40,773 nucleotides of DNA, taken from contig CALEEY010000072.1 in assembly GCA_937877085.1 (NCBI GenBank), positions 1-40,773 of the forward strand, written 5' to 3'. Source of the DNA: an uncultured Bacteroidota bacterium (GTDB taxonomy: Bacteria; Bacteroidota; Rhodothermia; Rhodothermales; UBA10348). Below, one piece after another: positions 24,330-31,947 of the stretch. The stretch's first letter is position 1, and every line of letters starts with the position of its first letter. The position numbers and the translations under genes were made by a program. Below the pieces are notes generated by a model that saw only the letters and a program-made list of their open reading frames with translations, did not search any database and was not told where the DNA came from.

Positions 24330-25664
24330 TTGAAACATTTTTCTGATCTAGGACTCATTGAGCCCTTGAATCGTGCCGTGCAAGCCGAAGGCTACACGAC
24401 ACCAACTCCTGTACAGGCTGCGGCCATTCCTCCTGCTCTTCGTGGTATTGACCTGTTGGGCGTTGCCCAAACAGGTACCGGCAAAACGGCTGCTTTTACG
24501 CTACCGATTTTGCAACGATTGGATGAAACCAATAGACGCCTAACTCCATTTGCCACCCGTGCCCTCATTTTGACGCCAACTAGAGAGTTGGCTATTCAAA
24601 TTGGCGATAGCATGGAGACCTACGGCAAATACCTCAATCAACGACACACGGTTGTTTTTGGAGGCGTTGGACAACAACCCCAAGTGTCCAAAATGCGTCG
24701 AGGTGTAGATACCCTTATTGCTACTCCTGGTCGTTTGCTCGATCTAATGAATCAAGGCTTTATCCGACTGGACCAAGTAGAAATATTTGTCCTCGATGAA
24801 GCAGACCGCATGCTCGACATGGGTTTTATTCGTGACGTTCGCAAAATCGTAGCTAAACTGCCCACAAGAAGGCAGACGCTCCTTTTCTCGGCTACCATGC
24901 CGGAGGCGATTGTCTCGTTTGCTGAGGATATTCTTTACCAATACGAACATATTGAGATCAAACCTGAATCCAAGACGGCAGACCGCGTGGGTCAACGGGT
25001 TATGTTTGTCGAAAAAGCCAACAAGCAGCGTTTGCTCAACGACTTGTTTGACGATCCAACCATGGACCGCGCTATTGTGTTTACCCGTACCAAGCACGGT
25101 GCCAACCGCGTAGCCAAATATCTTGGTCAACACGGTATCGAAGCAGACGCCATCCACGGCAATAAATCGCAGTCGGCGCGTCAGCGTGCCCTCGAAGGAT
25201 TCCGTGACGGAAACGTCCGTGTTTTAGTCGCTACAGACATCGCTTCCCGCGGAATTGATGTCGACGACGTGTCTCATGTCATTAACTTCGACCTTCCAAA
25301 CGAACCCGAAAGCTACGTACATCGCATCGGTAGAACGGCTCGCGCCGGCGCCGAAGGGATGGCCTATTCTTTCTGTGATGCGGATGAAATAGATTATTTG
25401 TTGGATATCGAAAAGATCATTCAGCAAAAAGTTGAAGTAGATCTGAACCACGATTTTCACGACGACCGCATAGCGCTTATGCATGCCACTCCAAGAAAGG
25501 GTGGGAAGTCTGGGCGTTCTTCAGCCGGACAAGGCCGTGGCGGCAACAGAAGCCGAAACAGTAATTCTGGTGGCGGTCGCTCTGGTGGAGGAAACTCAGG
25601 CGGCGGCAACTCAAGCGGTGGAAGCTCCAGTGGCTCCTCAAACGGGCGTCGTCGTAGGCGTTAA
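24330..25664 (+). CDS. DEAD-box RNA helicase, RhlE type
   Basis: The 444-residue protein starts at a TTG. No ATG is available, and [33 protein letters not shown] aligns with the usual RhlE N-terminus from its first residues. Helicase motifs: [85 protein letters not shown] and [10 protein letters not shown]. The last ~60 residues are Gly/Ser/Arg-rich ([13 protein letters not shown] ... RRRRR), typical of RhlE tails that bind RNA loosely. It is the second helicase within 3 kb; RhlE-like proteins act in ribosome maturation and RNA turnover. Confidence 0.93.
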   Translation: MKHFSDLGLIEPLNRAVQAEGYTTPTPVQAAAIPPALRGIDLLGVAQTGTGKTAAFTLPILQRLDETNRRLTPFATRALILTPTRELAIQIGDSMETYGKYLNQRHTVVFGGVGQQPQVSKMRRGVDTLIATPGRLLDLMNQGFIRLDQVEIFVLDEADRMLDMGFIRDVRKIVAKLPTRRQTLLFSATMPEAIVSFAEDILYQYEHIEIKPESKTADRVGQRVMFVEKANKQRLLNDLFDDPTMDRAIVFTRTKHGANRVAKYLGQHGIEADAIHGNKSQSARQRALEGFRDGNVRVLVATDIASRGIDVDDVSHVINFDLPNEPESYVHRIGRTARAGAEGMAYSFCDADEIDYLLDIEKIIQQKVEVDLNHDFHDDRIALMHATPRKGGKSGRSSAGQGRGGNRSRNSNSGGGRSGGGNSGGGNSSGGSSSGSSNGRRRRR

Positions 25665-25749
25665 GGAAAGCCTCGCAGGTCCTGAGTAGCTCCAGGCCAG
25701 TAAAGCGCCCCGCCATCGAGGCCGTTAAAACATACTTGCAGGAAAGGTT

Positions 25750-26007
25750 ATAAAGTTAAACAAAATTAGTTTTGTTCTTTTAGCCATTTGTCTGGGGATC
25801 GGGTGTTCAAGCCCGGCCCCAGATTACCTGTCCGAATCCCAAAGCGAGATCGATGCCCCAATGGAGTGGTGGCGCGATGCTCGCTTTGGCATGTTTATAT
25901 ATTGGGGTGTGCACGCCTATCCCGCTGGTAAATACCATACGGGCAGTCCGTTCCAAGCGTCGGCGAATGATCTGGAGTATACCATGCGTCCTAGCAAGTA
26001 CGCTTAA
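25750..26007 (+). pseudogene. GH29 alpha-L-fucosidase, truncated lipoprotein remnant with lost start codon
   Basis: Translating from 25750 gives a lipoprotein signal (KLNKISFVLLAICLGIGCSS), then APMEWWRDARFGMFIYWGVHAYPAGKYH and LEYTMRPSKYA, ending at TAA (26005). The W-W-R-x-A-R-F-G-M-F-I-x-W-G block is the signature opening of GH29 fucosidases, whose full length is about 450 residues or more. The codon where ATG is expected, after GGAAAGGTT, is ATA. Just beyond the stop, in another frame, VQDYAGSKFVVT (26010-26045) resembles the next conserved GH29 strand (DAGxKYxVxT) without the KHHDGF that should follow. Start loss, frameshift and truncation show a dead gene. Confidence 0.8.
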
Positions 26008-26087
26008 GTGTTCAAGATTACGCAGGATCCAAGTTTGTTGTGACGGACGTCGCCCGTGCACATACCCGTTTTCTAATAAAAGGGGTC

Positions 26088-27590
26088 CTACTTTGTGGAG
26101 CCGGCCATGCGCTTTACGATCCATTTGTTGATGCTCAAAAACAATCCAATCATCAGCGCCCACTGAACCAAAAGGGTCATAAGGCTTCCAGGATCGAAAG
26201 GATCAAACCACCGATCGGTTACGGACTGGGACAACCACCAAGCTAGAAGGGTTACGGCGGCCACAGGGATGAAGTATTTGACGATAATAACCCAGGCCTG
26301 ACCCACGCTCCAATCGCCGTCCTCACCTGAAAGACTCTCGGCACGCATCTTTTCAACGCCGTTCCGAATGACAATGAAGGCTACGAACGCTCCTGAAACC
26401 ATGAGCGCCACGCCCCAGACAAAATCCTGATTACTTAAGATATTCAGGTTTATGGCTGAGGGGATCCCAAGTAAATAGCTGAATCCAATGACCATCCCAA
26501 TGGCTTTCGGACGGGACAAACCAGCGTCAATAAACACCCGAGCGGGAAGTTCGAGCTGGGCGATAAGCGACGAAAACCCGGCAAACGTAAGACCAAGGAA
26601 AAACATTATAGCCAGAGGGCTGCCTAAAAACATGCGAGCGAACAATTGCGGCATCCATATAAAAGTTAGGCCGGTAGAAGCCGGGCCGCTGTTTCGCATG
26701 ATTTCCAAGACCTCCAAACGGCTCATTCCCATTTCAGTCTGCAACACGGCGAAAACCGTCGAAAAGACCATCATGGCAGCCATTAACGACACGAAGTTAT
26801 TACTAACAGCGGTGATCACGGCGCTCTTGACCACGTTGTGCTTTTGGCTCATATAAGCCGCATACGTCAGGAATAATCCCCATCCAGCTCCCGTATCCCA
26901 GGCATTTTGAGTCAGGGCTTCAATCCAAATCTTAGGACTTGCTAACTGAGCCCAATCGGGGGTAAAGAGGTAGACAAGGCCTTCCCAGGCTCCGGGCAGC
27001 ATTAGGGCTCTAACGGTTGCAATTAAAACGATAGCTAATAGCGTAGGGACGAGCACTTTGTTGACCTTTTCAATAGAAGTGACCCCTTTATAGATCGCCA
27101 AACCGCCAAGACCCATGGCTATGGCGTGAAATAGCAGTGGCCATCCGCCGCTTTGATAGTCGTTCCAAACGGCCATGGCTTGATCGGTGGACTGAGGTAG
27201 GGGCGAAATAACCATCTGAATCAGGTAATAAATGCACCAGCCCACTACTACGGAGTAAAAAAACGTGATCGCTGTCGCAACAAAGGCCACAAAAGCGCCC
27301 ATCCAAGCAAAACGATCCCCACCTTCCTTGATGAACGTACTAACTACGCCCACTCGGTTACGCCGTCCCCATACATATTCGATCATGATGAGGGGAATAC
27401 TCCATGCAAAAAGGAACACCAACCAAGCGATTAAAAATGCTCCCGCACCGTCATCCCCGCCATTTTGAGCGGCAATTCGGGGGAATCTCCAAATATTTCC
27501 AGTTCCAACGGCAATCCCGAGTACGCTCATAAAGAAGCCCCATCGGGAGGAAAAGCGGGCAGTTACGCTCGAGTCCATTGTGTTTGACAT
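26088..27590 (-). CDS. Sodium-dependent transporter (NSS/SNF family)
   Basis: From the ATG at 27590 the protein has 500 residues with about 12 membrane segments. The helix-1 motif SVLGIAVGTGNIWRFPRIAAQNGG matches the LeuT-type sodium- and substrate-binding segment. IPLIMIEYVWGRR (helix 2) and WDTGAGWGLFLTYAAYMSQKHNVVKSA (helix 6 to 7 region) also fit. The family couples Na+ to uptake of amino acids or related amines. The gene points towards the fucosidase remnant, ending about 80 bases from it. The substrate is unknown. In-frame codons upstream of 27590 are not supported by homology. Confidence 0.93.
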   Translation of the reverse strand: MSNTMDSSVTARFSSRWGFFMSVLGIAVGTGNIWRFPRIAAQNGGDDGAGAFLIAWLVFLFAWSIPLIMIEYVWGRRNRVGVVSTFIKEGGDRFAWMGAFVAFVATAITFFYSVVVGWCIYYLIQMVISPLPQSTDQAMAVWNDYQSGGWPLLFHAIAMGLGGLAIYKGVTSIEKVNKVLVPTLLAIVLIATVRALMLPGAWEGLVYLFTPDWAQLASPKIWIEALTQNAWDTGAGWGLFLTYAAYMSQKHNVVKSAVITAVSNNFVSLMAAMMVFSTVFAVLQTEMGMSRLEVLEIMRNSGPASTGLTFIWMPQLFARMFLGSPLAIMFFLGLTFAGFSSLIAQLELPARVFIDAGLSRPKAIGMVIGFSYLLGIPSAINLNILSNQDFVWGVALMVSGAFVAFIVIRNGVEKMRAESLSGEDGDWSVGQAWVIIVKYFIPVAAVTLLAWWLSQSVTDRWFDPFDPGSLMTLLVQWALMIGLFLSINKWIVKRMAGSTK

Positions 27591-27723
27591 GAATCGGTTT
27601 GGGAAAGTGGATAGCGACGGCAAAGAATTTCTGAATCCCGACAGAAATACGTTTTATTCACTAGAATACAAAGCGAAGGAAGCCACAAATGTGGACGGAT
27701 CAAAAAAAAAGTATCTTTTGGAA

Positions 27724-27737
27724 GCGAGTCGACTCGC
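27724..27737. repeat. 14-bp perfect palindrome GCGAGTCGACTCGC
   Basis: A self-complementary 14-mer sits eight bases from the strong hairpin and about 130 bases upstream of the NSS transporter start. It could be an operator or simply part of the secondary structure; no owner is known. Confidence 0.6.
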
Positions 27738-27744
27738 AATAAAC

Positions 27745-27791
27745 ATATAGCCCGCCGCCAGCACAGTATCTGTGCTGGCGGCGGGCTATAT
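27745..27791. terminator. Perfect 22-bp inverted repeat with TAT loop (very strong hairpin)
   Basis: The left arm 27745-27766 and right arm 27770-27791 are exact complements, with GCCCGCCGCCAGCACAG in the left arm and a three-base loop. It lies 85 bases past the stop of the DUF2231 gene (minus strand) and upstream of the NSS transporter (also minus), so it may end or insulate the DUF2231 transcript. There is no T-run, so a REP-like or mRNA-protecting role is equally possible. Confidence 0.75.
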
Positions 27792-27875
27792 CGCAAAGCG
27801 AAGGGGCGGGGTGGAACACGCGTAGGCTGCCTGTAACACGTCTCTTGCCCGAATCAATGCTGTTGGCGGACCGAG

Positions 27876-28418
27876 CTAATCGTTGTCGTCGTCGTCATCG
27901 TCATCGCTTGTAGCCGAGGTCGAAGTCGAGTCAGAAACAGTCGATTCAGCTCCGTTCCCTAAGCTAGGGGTCGCATATGCCGAACCAGCGCCATGTTCGT
28001 AGACCAATTCGCCACCTGATTTACCTGTTTGGTACGCAACAAATACGACGGCTAAGGAAGCCGCAACCGTCAGGTATCTGGCCATGTTGCCCCATTTGTT
28101 GGGAAGGAATCCACCCAATGAAATGGCCAAGGTAATTCCCGCGAGAATCGCGAAGAGTTCGGCATTTTCTTCATGGTCATGAATAGCATCTCGAGAGACA
28201 ACTTCTTCTACTTTGTCTTCCTCGGCTCCCCCGGTGTTTTTAGCGACGAGCGTTCCGGCGAACACCATCACTGCCAAAACGGCAATCGGAATCCAGGTGT
28301 TTATGGCGGATGAACCCCTTTTGATAAAGATCAGCGCAAGGACTGCCATGAGGGGAAAAATAATAGCTAGAGCCACTGGGAAATGGACAATGGCAGGATG
28401 TAGTGGATCAGGAAGCAT
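27876..28418 (-). CDS. DUF2231-family membrane protein
   Basis: The ATG at 28418 gives 180 residues; a TTG at 28430 is the alternative. The motif LPDPLHPAIVHFPVALAIIFPLMAVLALI is diagnostic for DUF2231, a four-helix integral membrane family with a conserved His pair (HP ... HF). Helices lie at about 11-32, 41-58, 86-104 and 113-130. The loop between helices 2 and 3 is rich in Glu, Asp and His (AIHDHEEN). The tail is Ser/Thr then poly-Asp (DDDDDDDND), an acidic end suited to binding metal or a basic partner. Function is not established for the family. It is divergent from the LuxR-type regulator gene. Confidence 0.88.
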   Translation of the reverse strand: MLPDPLHPAIVHFPVALAIIFPLMAVLALIFIKRGSSAINTWIPIAVLAVMVFAGTLVAKNTGGAEEDKVEEVVSRDAIHDHEENAELFAILAGITLAISLGGFLPNKWGNMARYLTVAASLAVVFVAYQTGKSGGELVYEHGAGSAYATPSLGNGAESTVSDSTSTSATSDDDDDDDND

Positions 28419-28565
28419 GTTTTTTACCAATTGTTAATCGAGGAGTCCTTATTGAATATGGTTCGTTAGAACTCGATTAAATGTACACCCTTGTCAATCG
28501 TTGGGTATCCGTCATATGACGGACAAAGCTTCCATATTCACGTTTATTGTCATAAAAAGACGATC

Positions 28566-29093
28566 ATGTTCAAGCGGACGAGCCTTCCTTCCACCAATTC
28601 TTTGTTGGCCATTTTCTTGTTACTGCTAAGCTGTGCATCCATTTTGGATTTGGCTTTAGAAGACCAAGAGGACCTAACCTTTGCTCACATGATGGTAGAA
28701 GGATCGATCTTTGGAATTAGCCTAACCGCATTTTTTCTTTTGAGTAACCGGATAAAAACTGTTCAATCAGAAGTCAACGTGGTGTCTCGCCAATTGAATG
28801 AAATAACCGAGCAAGCCGGGCTTTGGAAAAAGCGAGCCGGCGCATTTGTTGAAGGCTTGGGAAGAGAAATCGAGCTACAGTTTAGGGAATGGGGTCTAAC
28901 TCCGATGGAGCAAGAAGTCGCGCTTTTGCTGCTCAAAGGATTCAGCCTTCAAGAAATCGCCCAGATTTATGAGCGAAGTGAGCGCACCATCAGGCAACAT
29001 GCGGGAGTTGTCTATCAAAAATCAAATCTTAGTGGTCGGGCTGAACTATCGGCGTTTTTCTTGGAAGACCTCCTCGTTTCCGAAACGAAGTAG
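28566..29093 (+). CDS. Membrane-tethered LuxR/GerE-type regulator
   Basis: From the ATG at 28566 the protein has 175 residues. Two hydrophobic helices lie at about 14-28 and 46-62, separated by a short acidic loop (LEDQEDLTF). A coiled-coil-like linker follows at 65-100, and a LuxR/GerE helix-turn-helix at about 112-170 (GLTPMEQEVALLLLKGFSLQEIAQIYERSERTIRQHAGVVYQKSNLSGRAEL). A regulator held in the inner membrane could sense a membrane or periplasmic state directly. It is divergent from the DUF2231 gene with 147 bases between starts, so that gene is the first candidate target. A start at 28491 would place a polar leader before the membrane helix and is unlikely. Confidence 0.83.
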   Translation: MFKRTSLPSTNSLLAIFLLLLSCASILDLALEDQEDLTFAHMMVEGSIFGISLTAFFLLSNRIKTVQSEVNVVSRQLNEITEQAGLWKKRAGAFVEGLGREIELQFREWGLTPMEQEVALLLLKGFSLQEIAQIYERSERTIRQHAGVVYQKSNLSGRAELSAFFLEDLLVSETK

Positions 29094-29141
29094 TTCGCCA
29101 GGGTTGAGATAGTTGCAGAGGTCGCCATGGTCTATCCGACG

Positions 29142-29399
29142 CTACCCGCCAGCTTTTTTAACGGTGTGTCCCGCATCCGTCAATATTTTGACCAGCCGAT
29201 CCCGTTGATCGCCTTGGATTTCAACTATCCGCCCTTTGACCGTTCCGCCGACTCCACACTGCGCCTTTAATTGACTGGCAATCTTTTTTAGGGCATCCTC
29301 GCTTCCTGGGAGTCCTGAGATTACGGTAACGCCGCTACCTCTCCGGCCCTTGGTTTCGCGACCTACGCGAACCACTCCATCATTGGGATAAAAAGACAT
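29142..29399 (-). CDS. SUI1/eIF1-family protein (YciH type)
   Basis: The 85-residue protein is a bare SUI1 domain: GRRGSGVTVISGLPGSEDALKKIASQLKAQCGVGGTVKGRIVEIQGDQRDRLVKILTDAGHTVKKAGG. The TVISGL, LKxxCGxGGTVK and IQGDQRD elements match bacterial YciH. It lacks the ~20-residue N-terminal tail of the E. coli protein. YciH binds the small ribosomal subunit and influences start-codon choice or stress translation. It is convergent with the LuxR-type gene. Confidence 0.93.
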   Translation of the reverse strand: MSFYPNDGVVRVGRETKGRRGSGVTVISGLPGSEDALKKIASQLKAQCGVGGTVKGRIVEIQGDQRDRLVKILTDAGHTVKKAGG

Positions 29400-29477
29400 T
29401 AGTCGGGATAGATTTGTACGAAGAGGGATGAATGCTAGAAGGTACGTCTTCCTTCAAACCAACATCCATCGTACCAA

Positions 29478-29714
29478 CTACAAACGTTTCAGGTTCACAC
29501 TTATGATTGTCAACTTAATTTTCGATTCCAAATAGACTGGGAATCCGTCTTCGAGGGCAAAGCGTATCCTCACGGTTGCGTCATTTTCGATAATTTTAGC
29601 ATAATGGCGAAGGGTGGCGCAAACACTATGCATGGTAGCACCAGACACATGTTTTTCCCAGGCTAGTGCAAAAAACTCAGCCTGAAGAAGAGAGCAACCC
29701 TCATTTTCAACCAC
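29478..29714 (-). CDS. Hypothetical protein (78 aa), GTG start
   Basis: An open frame from GTG at 29714 to TAG at 29478. The product has mixed alpha/beta character (ENEGCSLLQAEFFALAWEKH ... HYAKIIENDATVRIRFALEDGFPVYLESKIKLTI) and no signal peptide. I recognise no family. It lies between the SUI1 gene and a decayed receiver-domain gene on the opposite strand, a region with other gene ruins, so it may be spurious or a fragment. Confidence 0.35.
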   Translation of the reverse strand: MVENEGCSLLQAEFFALAWEKHVSGATMHSVCATLRHYAKIIENDATVRIRFALEDGFPVYLESKIKLTIISVNLKRL

Positions 29715-29769
29715 GACGAGCGGAATTCATTCACGTGGCTTAGGTTGCTTAGGCACGCGCGCTTTGGCC

Positions 29770-29967
29770 GGTGAATCGATTCTTTTGGTGGAGGACGAAA
29801 TCGCCTTAGGGCAAATGCTTGGAGACCTTTTGAAACAGAAAGGATAGGCCGTTACAGTCATGAGATCTCCCTCGGCTGCATTGGCCCCAGAAAATCTTCA
29901 TTTTCTGGGGAAGCCCTTCACTGCACAAGAATTAGGCATTGCTGTCCGGAACTGCTTGGATAGCTGA
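29770..29967 (+). pseudogene. Response-regulator receiver domain, internally deleted and stop-interrupted
   Basis: A single frame reads GESILLVEDEIALGQMLGDLLKQKG, then an in-frame TAG, then AVTVMRSPSAALAPENLHFLGKPFTAQELGIAVRNCLDS and TGA at 29965. The first part is beta1 with the acidic pair (VEDE) and helix 1 of a receiver; the TAG sits where the usual Tyr follows Gly. The last part holds the conserved Lys-Pro-Phe of beta5 and helix 5. The phospho-Asp and switch Thr/Ser, about 50 residues between AALA and PENLHF, are gone without loss of frame. The upstream in-frame GLGCLGTRALA could be linker from a hybrid kinase. Confidence 0.75.
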
Positions 29968-30015
29968 TGCCTGTAAGTGGCTTTAATAGTTGCCTTCTCC
30001 GTTTTTTCGGTGCCC

Positions 30016-30627
30016 TTAATTGGCCACAGAAAAATTTATCGTTGCCACTTCGTTTTCCCACATCACCGCTAAAGTGCCGCCTTCTGGTGTCATATCAACA
30101 AACGAAATGGTGAGTTGGTCAACAGAAACTATGTTTTGTGAGCGCACCATAGGGGCCCGAAGCACATCCATTTCCATCTGGTACTCGTAGGCGCCCCAGA
30201 TGCCTTCTTCTGTCGAACTGCCGCTACTTTTGGCTTTATGATTGGACAAAATGAACGTCCAAGCGTCTTCTTTTAAATCGATAAAAAGAGAATATTCACC
30301 TGCTGCAACGCGGTGGCCTGCAATATTCAGGTCACGTTCCGTTGTGAACCGGGTGGATTTATTGGCTCCAACTCGCCAGACAGGAATGCCGCCCGACACC
30401 GCCACGCCATACGATTCACCAGCGCCAAATATTTGCTTTCTGCCACGTAGGATGGGGCGTCCATAATCAACAACTACCCAGCTTCCACCTGTATAATCAC
30501 CGTCTGTGAAGGTCCCTCCGATTTGAGTAGCGGCTTCACCCCTTGGGGAGGAAATACGGTCTTGTGCCGAAACGGCTTGGGGACATAACAAGAGACCTAG
30601 GAGTAAGAGAGAAAAGTAGATGCGCAT
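30016..30627 (-). CDS. Secreted DUF2911 protein
   Basis: From the ATG at 30627 the protein has 203 residues with a signal peptide ending AVSA|Q. DUF2911 landmarks are VVVDYGRPILRGRKQIFG, PVWRVGANKSTRFTTERDLNIAGHRVAAGEYSLFIDLKEDAWTFILS and a terminal beta-sheet (QLTISFVDMTPEGGTLAVMWENEVATINFSV). The family is common and abundant in Bacteroidota and Acidobacteriota; its role is unknown. The start at 30672 is rejected because it would put 15 polar residues before the signal peptide. It is divergent from the rhodanese gene. Confidence 0.9.
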   Translation of the reverse strand: MRIYFSLLLLGLLLCPQAVSAQDRISSPRGEAATQIGGTFTDGDYTGGSWVVVDYGRPILRGRKQIFGAGESYGVAVSGGIPVWRVGANKSTRFTTERDLNIAGHRVAAGEYSLFIDLKEDAWTFILSNHKAKSSGSSTEEGIWGAYEYQMEMDVLRAPMVRSQNIVSVDQLTISFVDMTPEGGTLAVMWENEVATINFSVAN

Positions 30628-30780
30628 AATTCCGATAATGTTGGTGAATTCCCCTTGACGCGTTGCTCGCATTTCGGTTCTCTTATGTTCGCGACGAATA
30701 AATGATTATATTCCATTTAGCTTGTAATGACGTGTAATAACAAGTTGTGGTTTTACTCACTTAACCCAAAAACTGAAGAC

Positions 30781-31746
30781 ATGCAGAACGCCCATTGGAA
30801 TAAAAAAATCGCAGTTATCTTCGTGTTTTCGTTGTTTTGGATTGGCAATGCCGGTGGCCAAAACAACGCTAGCGGCCAAAACAACGCTAGCGGCCAAAAC
30901 AACGCTAGCGGCCAAAACAGGGCCAGTGGCCAAAACAGCGAAAATAATCTGCACTTTCTGGTCCAAGCTGAAGATCTTGTCGGTCAAACGGAAAATAATC
31001 CTGTCGTTTTTCTTCACGTCTCGGCCGATGTCAACAATTACCTAGAGAATCACATCGAGGGCGCCCGCTTTTTGGACCTAAATCGAATCGCGTACAACGG
31101 AAAAGACGTTATGCGGGATTTGCCGATTGTCGACTCGCTGCTAGTCGCTTTTCACTCCGTGGGCATTAATGATGGGGACCGAGTCATCCTCTATGGCGAT
31201 TCCAATGGCATGTCTGCAACCCGGGCATTCTTTGCCCTAGACTATCTGGGATTTACTTCCATGGCGCTCCTAGATGGAGGGCTCGCGTCTTGGACTACTG
31301 CTGGTGGCGCCGTTGCGAAGGAGGCACCAACCGAGTACCCGAAGGGCTCCTTTCATGCCGCCTCGCAATCCGAAAAGTTTGTAACGGCCGAAGAGGTTTC
31401 CAGGCGACTATCTTCCAGTTTGCTCATTGATGCCCGATCCGAAGCCGAATTCACCGGGGAAACGCCAGGGAATACCATTTTGAGGGGGGGCCACATACCT
31501 GGAGCCCTATCCATCGACTCCGCTCGGAACCTTCAAGCCAATGGAAAGCTACTTCCAATAGATCAGCTCGAAGCGATGTATGCAGACGCTGCCGGAGAAC
31601 ACACCATTGTGTATTGCCGCACCGGAATGAAAGCCTCGAATTCTTATTTTGTTGCTAGATTGCTCGGGATTGATGTTTCGTTGTACGACGGTTCGTTTTT
31701 TGATTGGAGTAATCTGACTGAGTTTCCGGTACAGAAAGGGAAATAG
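30781..31746 (+). CDS. Secreted two-domain sulfurtransferase (rhodanese/3-mercaptopyruvate sulfurtransferase type)
   Basis: From the ATG at 30781 the protein has 321 residues. A signal peptide (KKIAVIFVFSLFWIGNAGGQ) leads directly into five SGQNNA-type repeats (residues 25-54). Two rhodanese folds follow, at about 60-190 (inactive half; HIEGARFLDLNRIAYN, DRVILYGDSNGMSATRAFFALDYLG) and 205-320 (active half; LLIDARSEAEFTGE, GHIPGALSIDS). The catalytic loop is CRTGMK with Cys279; the second-position Arg is the thiosulfate-type rather than the mercaptopyruvate-type pattern. Export is usual for detoxifying sulfurtransferases. It transfers sulfane sulfur from thiosulfate or a related donor. Confidence 0.9.
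   Translation: MQNAHWNKKIAVIFVFSLFWIGNAGGQNNASGQNNASGQNNASGQNRASGQNSENNLHFLVQAEDLVGQTENNPVVFLHVSADVNNYLENHIEGARFLDLNRIAYNGKDVMRDLPIVDSLLVAFHSVGINDGDRVILYGDSNGMSATRAFFALDYLGFTSMALLDGGLASWTTAGGAVAKEAPTEYPKGSFHAASQSEKFVTAEEVSRRLSSSLLIDARSEAEFTGETPGNTILRGGHIPGALSIDSARNLQANGKLLPIDQLEAMYADAAGEHTIVYCRTGMKASNSYFVARLLGIDVSLYDGSFFDWSNLTEFPVQKGK
30853..30942 (+). repeat. Five 18-bp tandem units encoding SGQNNA at the signal-peptide junction
   Basis: The units start at 30853, 30871, 30889, 30907 and 30925. Units 2 and 3 are identical (AGCGGCCAAAACAACGCT); unit 1 differs at its first codon (GGT), and units 4 and 5 diverge at the end (SGQNRA, SGQNSE). Each contains a small residue followed by Gln, the same pattern as the likely cleavage junction. 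Confidence 0.95.
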
Positions 31747-31947
31747 AGGCAGACGCTCGTAGGTTTCCTTCGGATTCAATAAGGCAAGAAGCCTTCTAAG
31801 CACTGATGCGAAGAGTTTCCAATTGCCCACATCCCATGACGCAAGAAAAGGACGGGCACTACTCACACCTATGGTATTCTGCCAAATTGAGGCTATTTTG
31901 TTCATATTGACGATTCACTTGATGCCCAACAGAGGCTCCTCCGATAT

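Noticed and set aside
27745-27791. Terminal inverted repeats of a mobile element
   Set aside because: Arms are three bases apart with no transposase or target duplication; it is a hairpin, not element ends.
30757-31017. Minus-strand frame with VVLAAS repeats
   Set aside because: It is only the complement of the SGQNNA repeat in the rhodanese gene.
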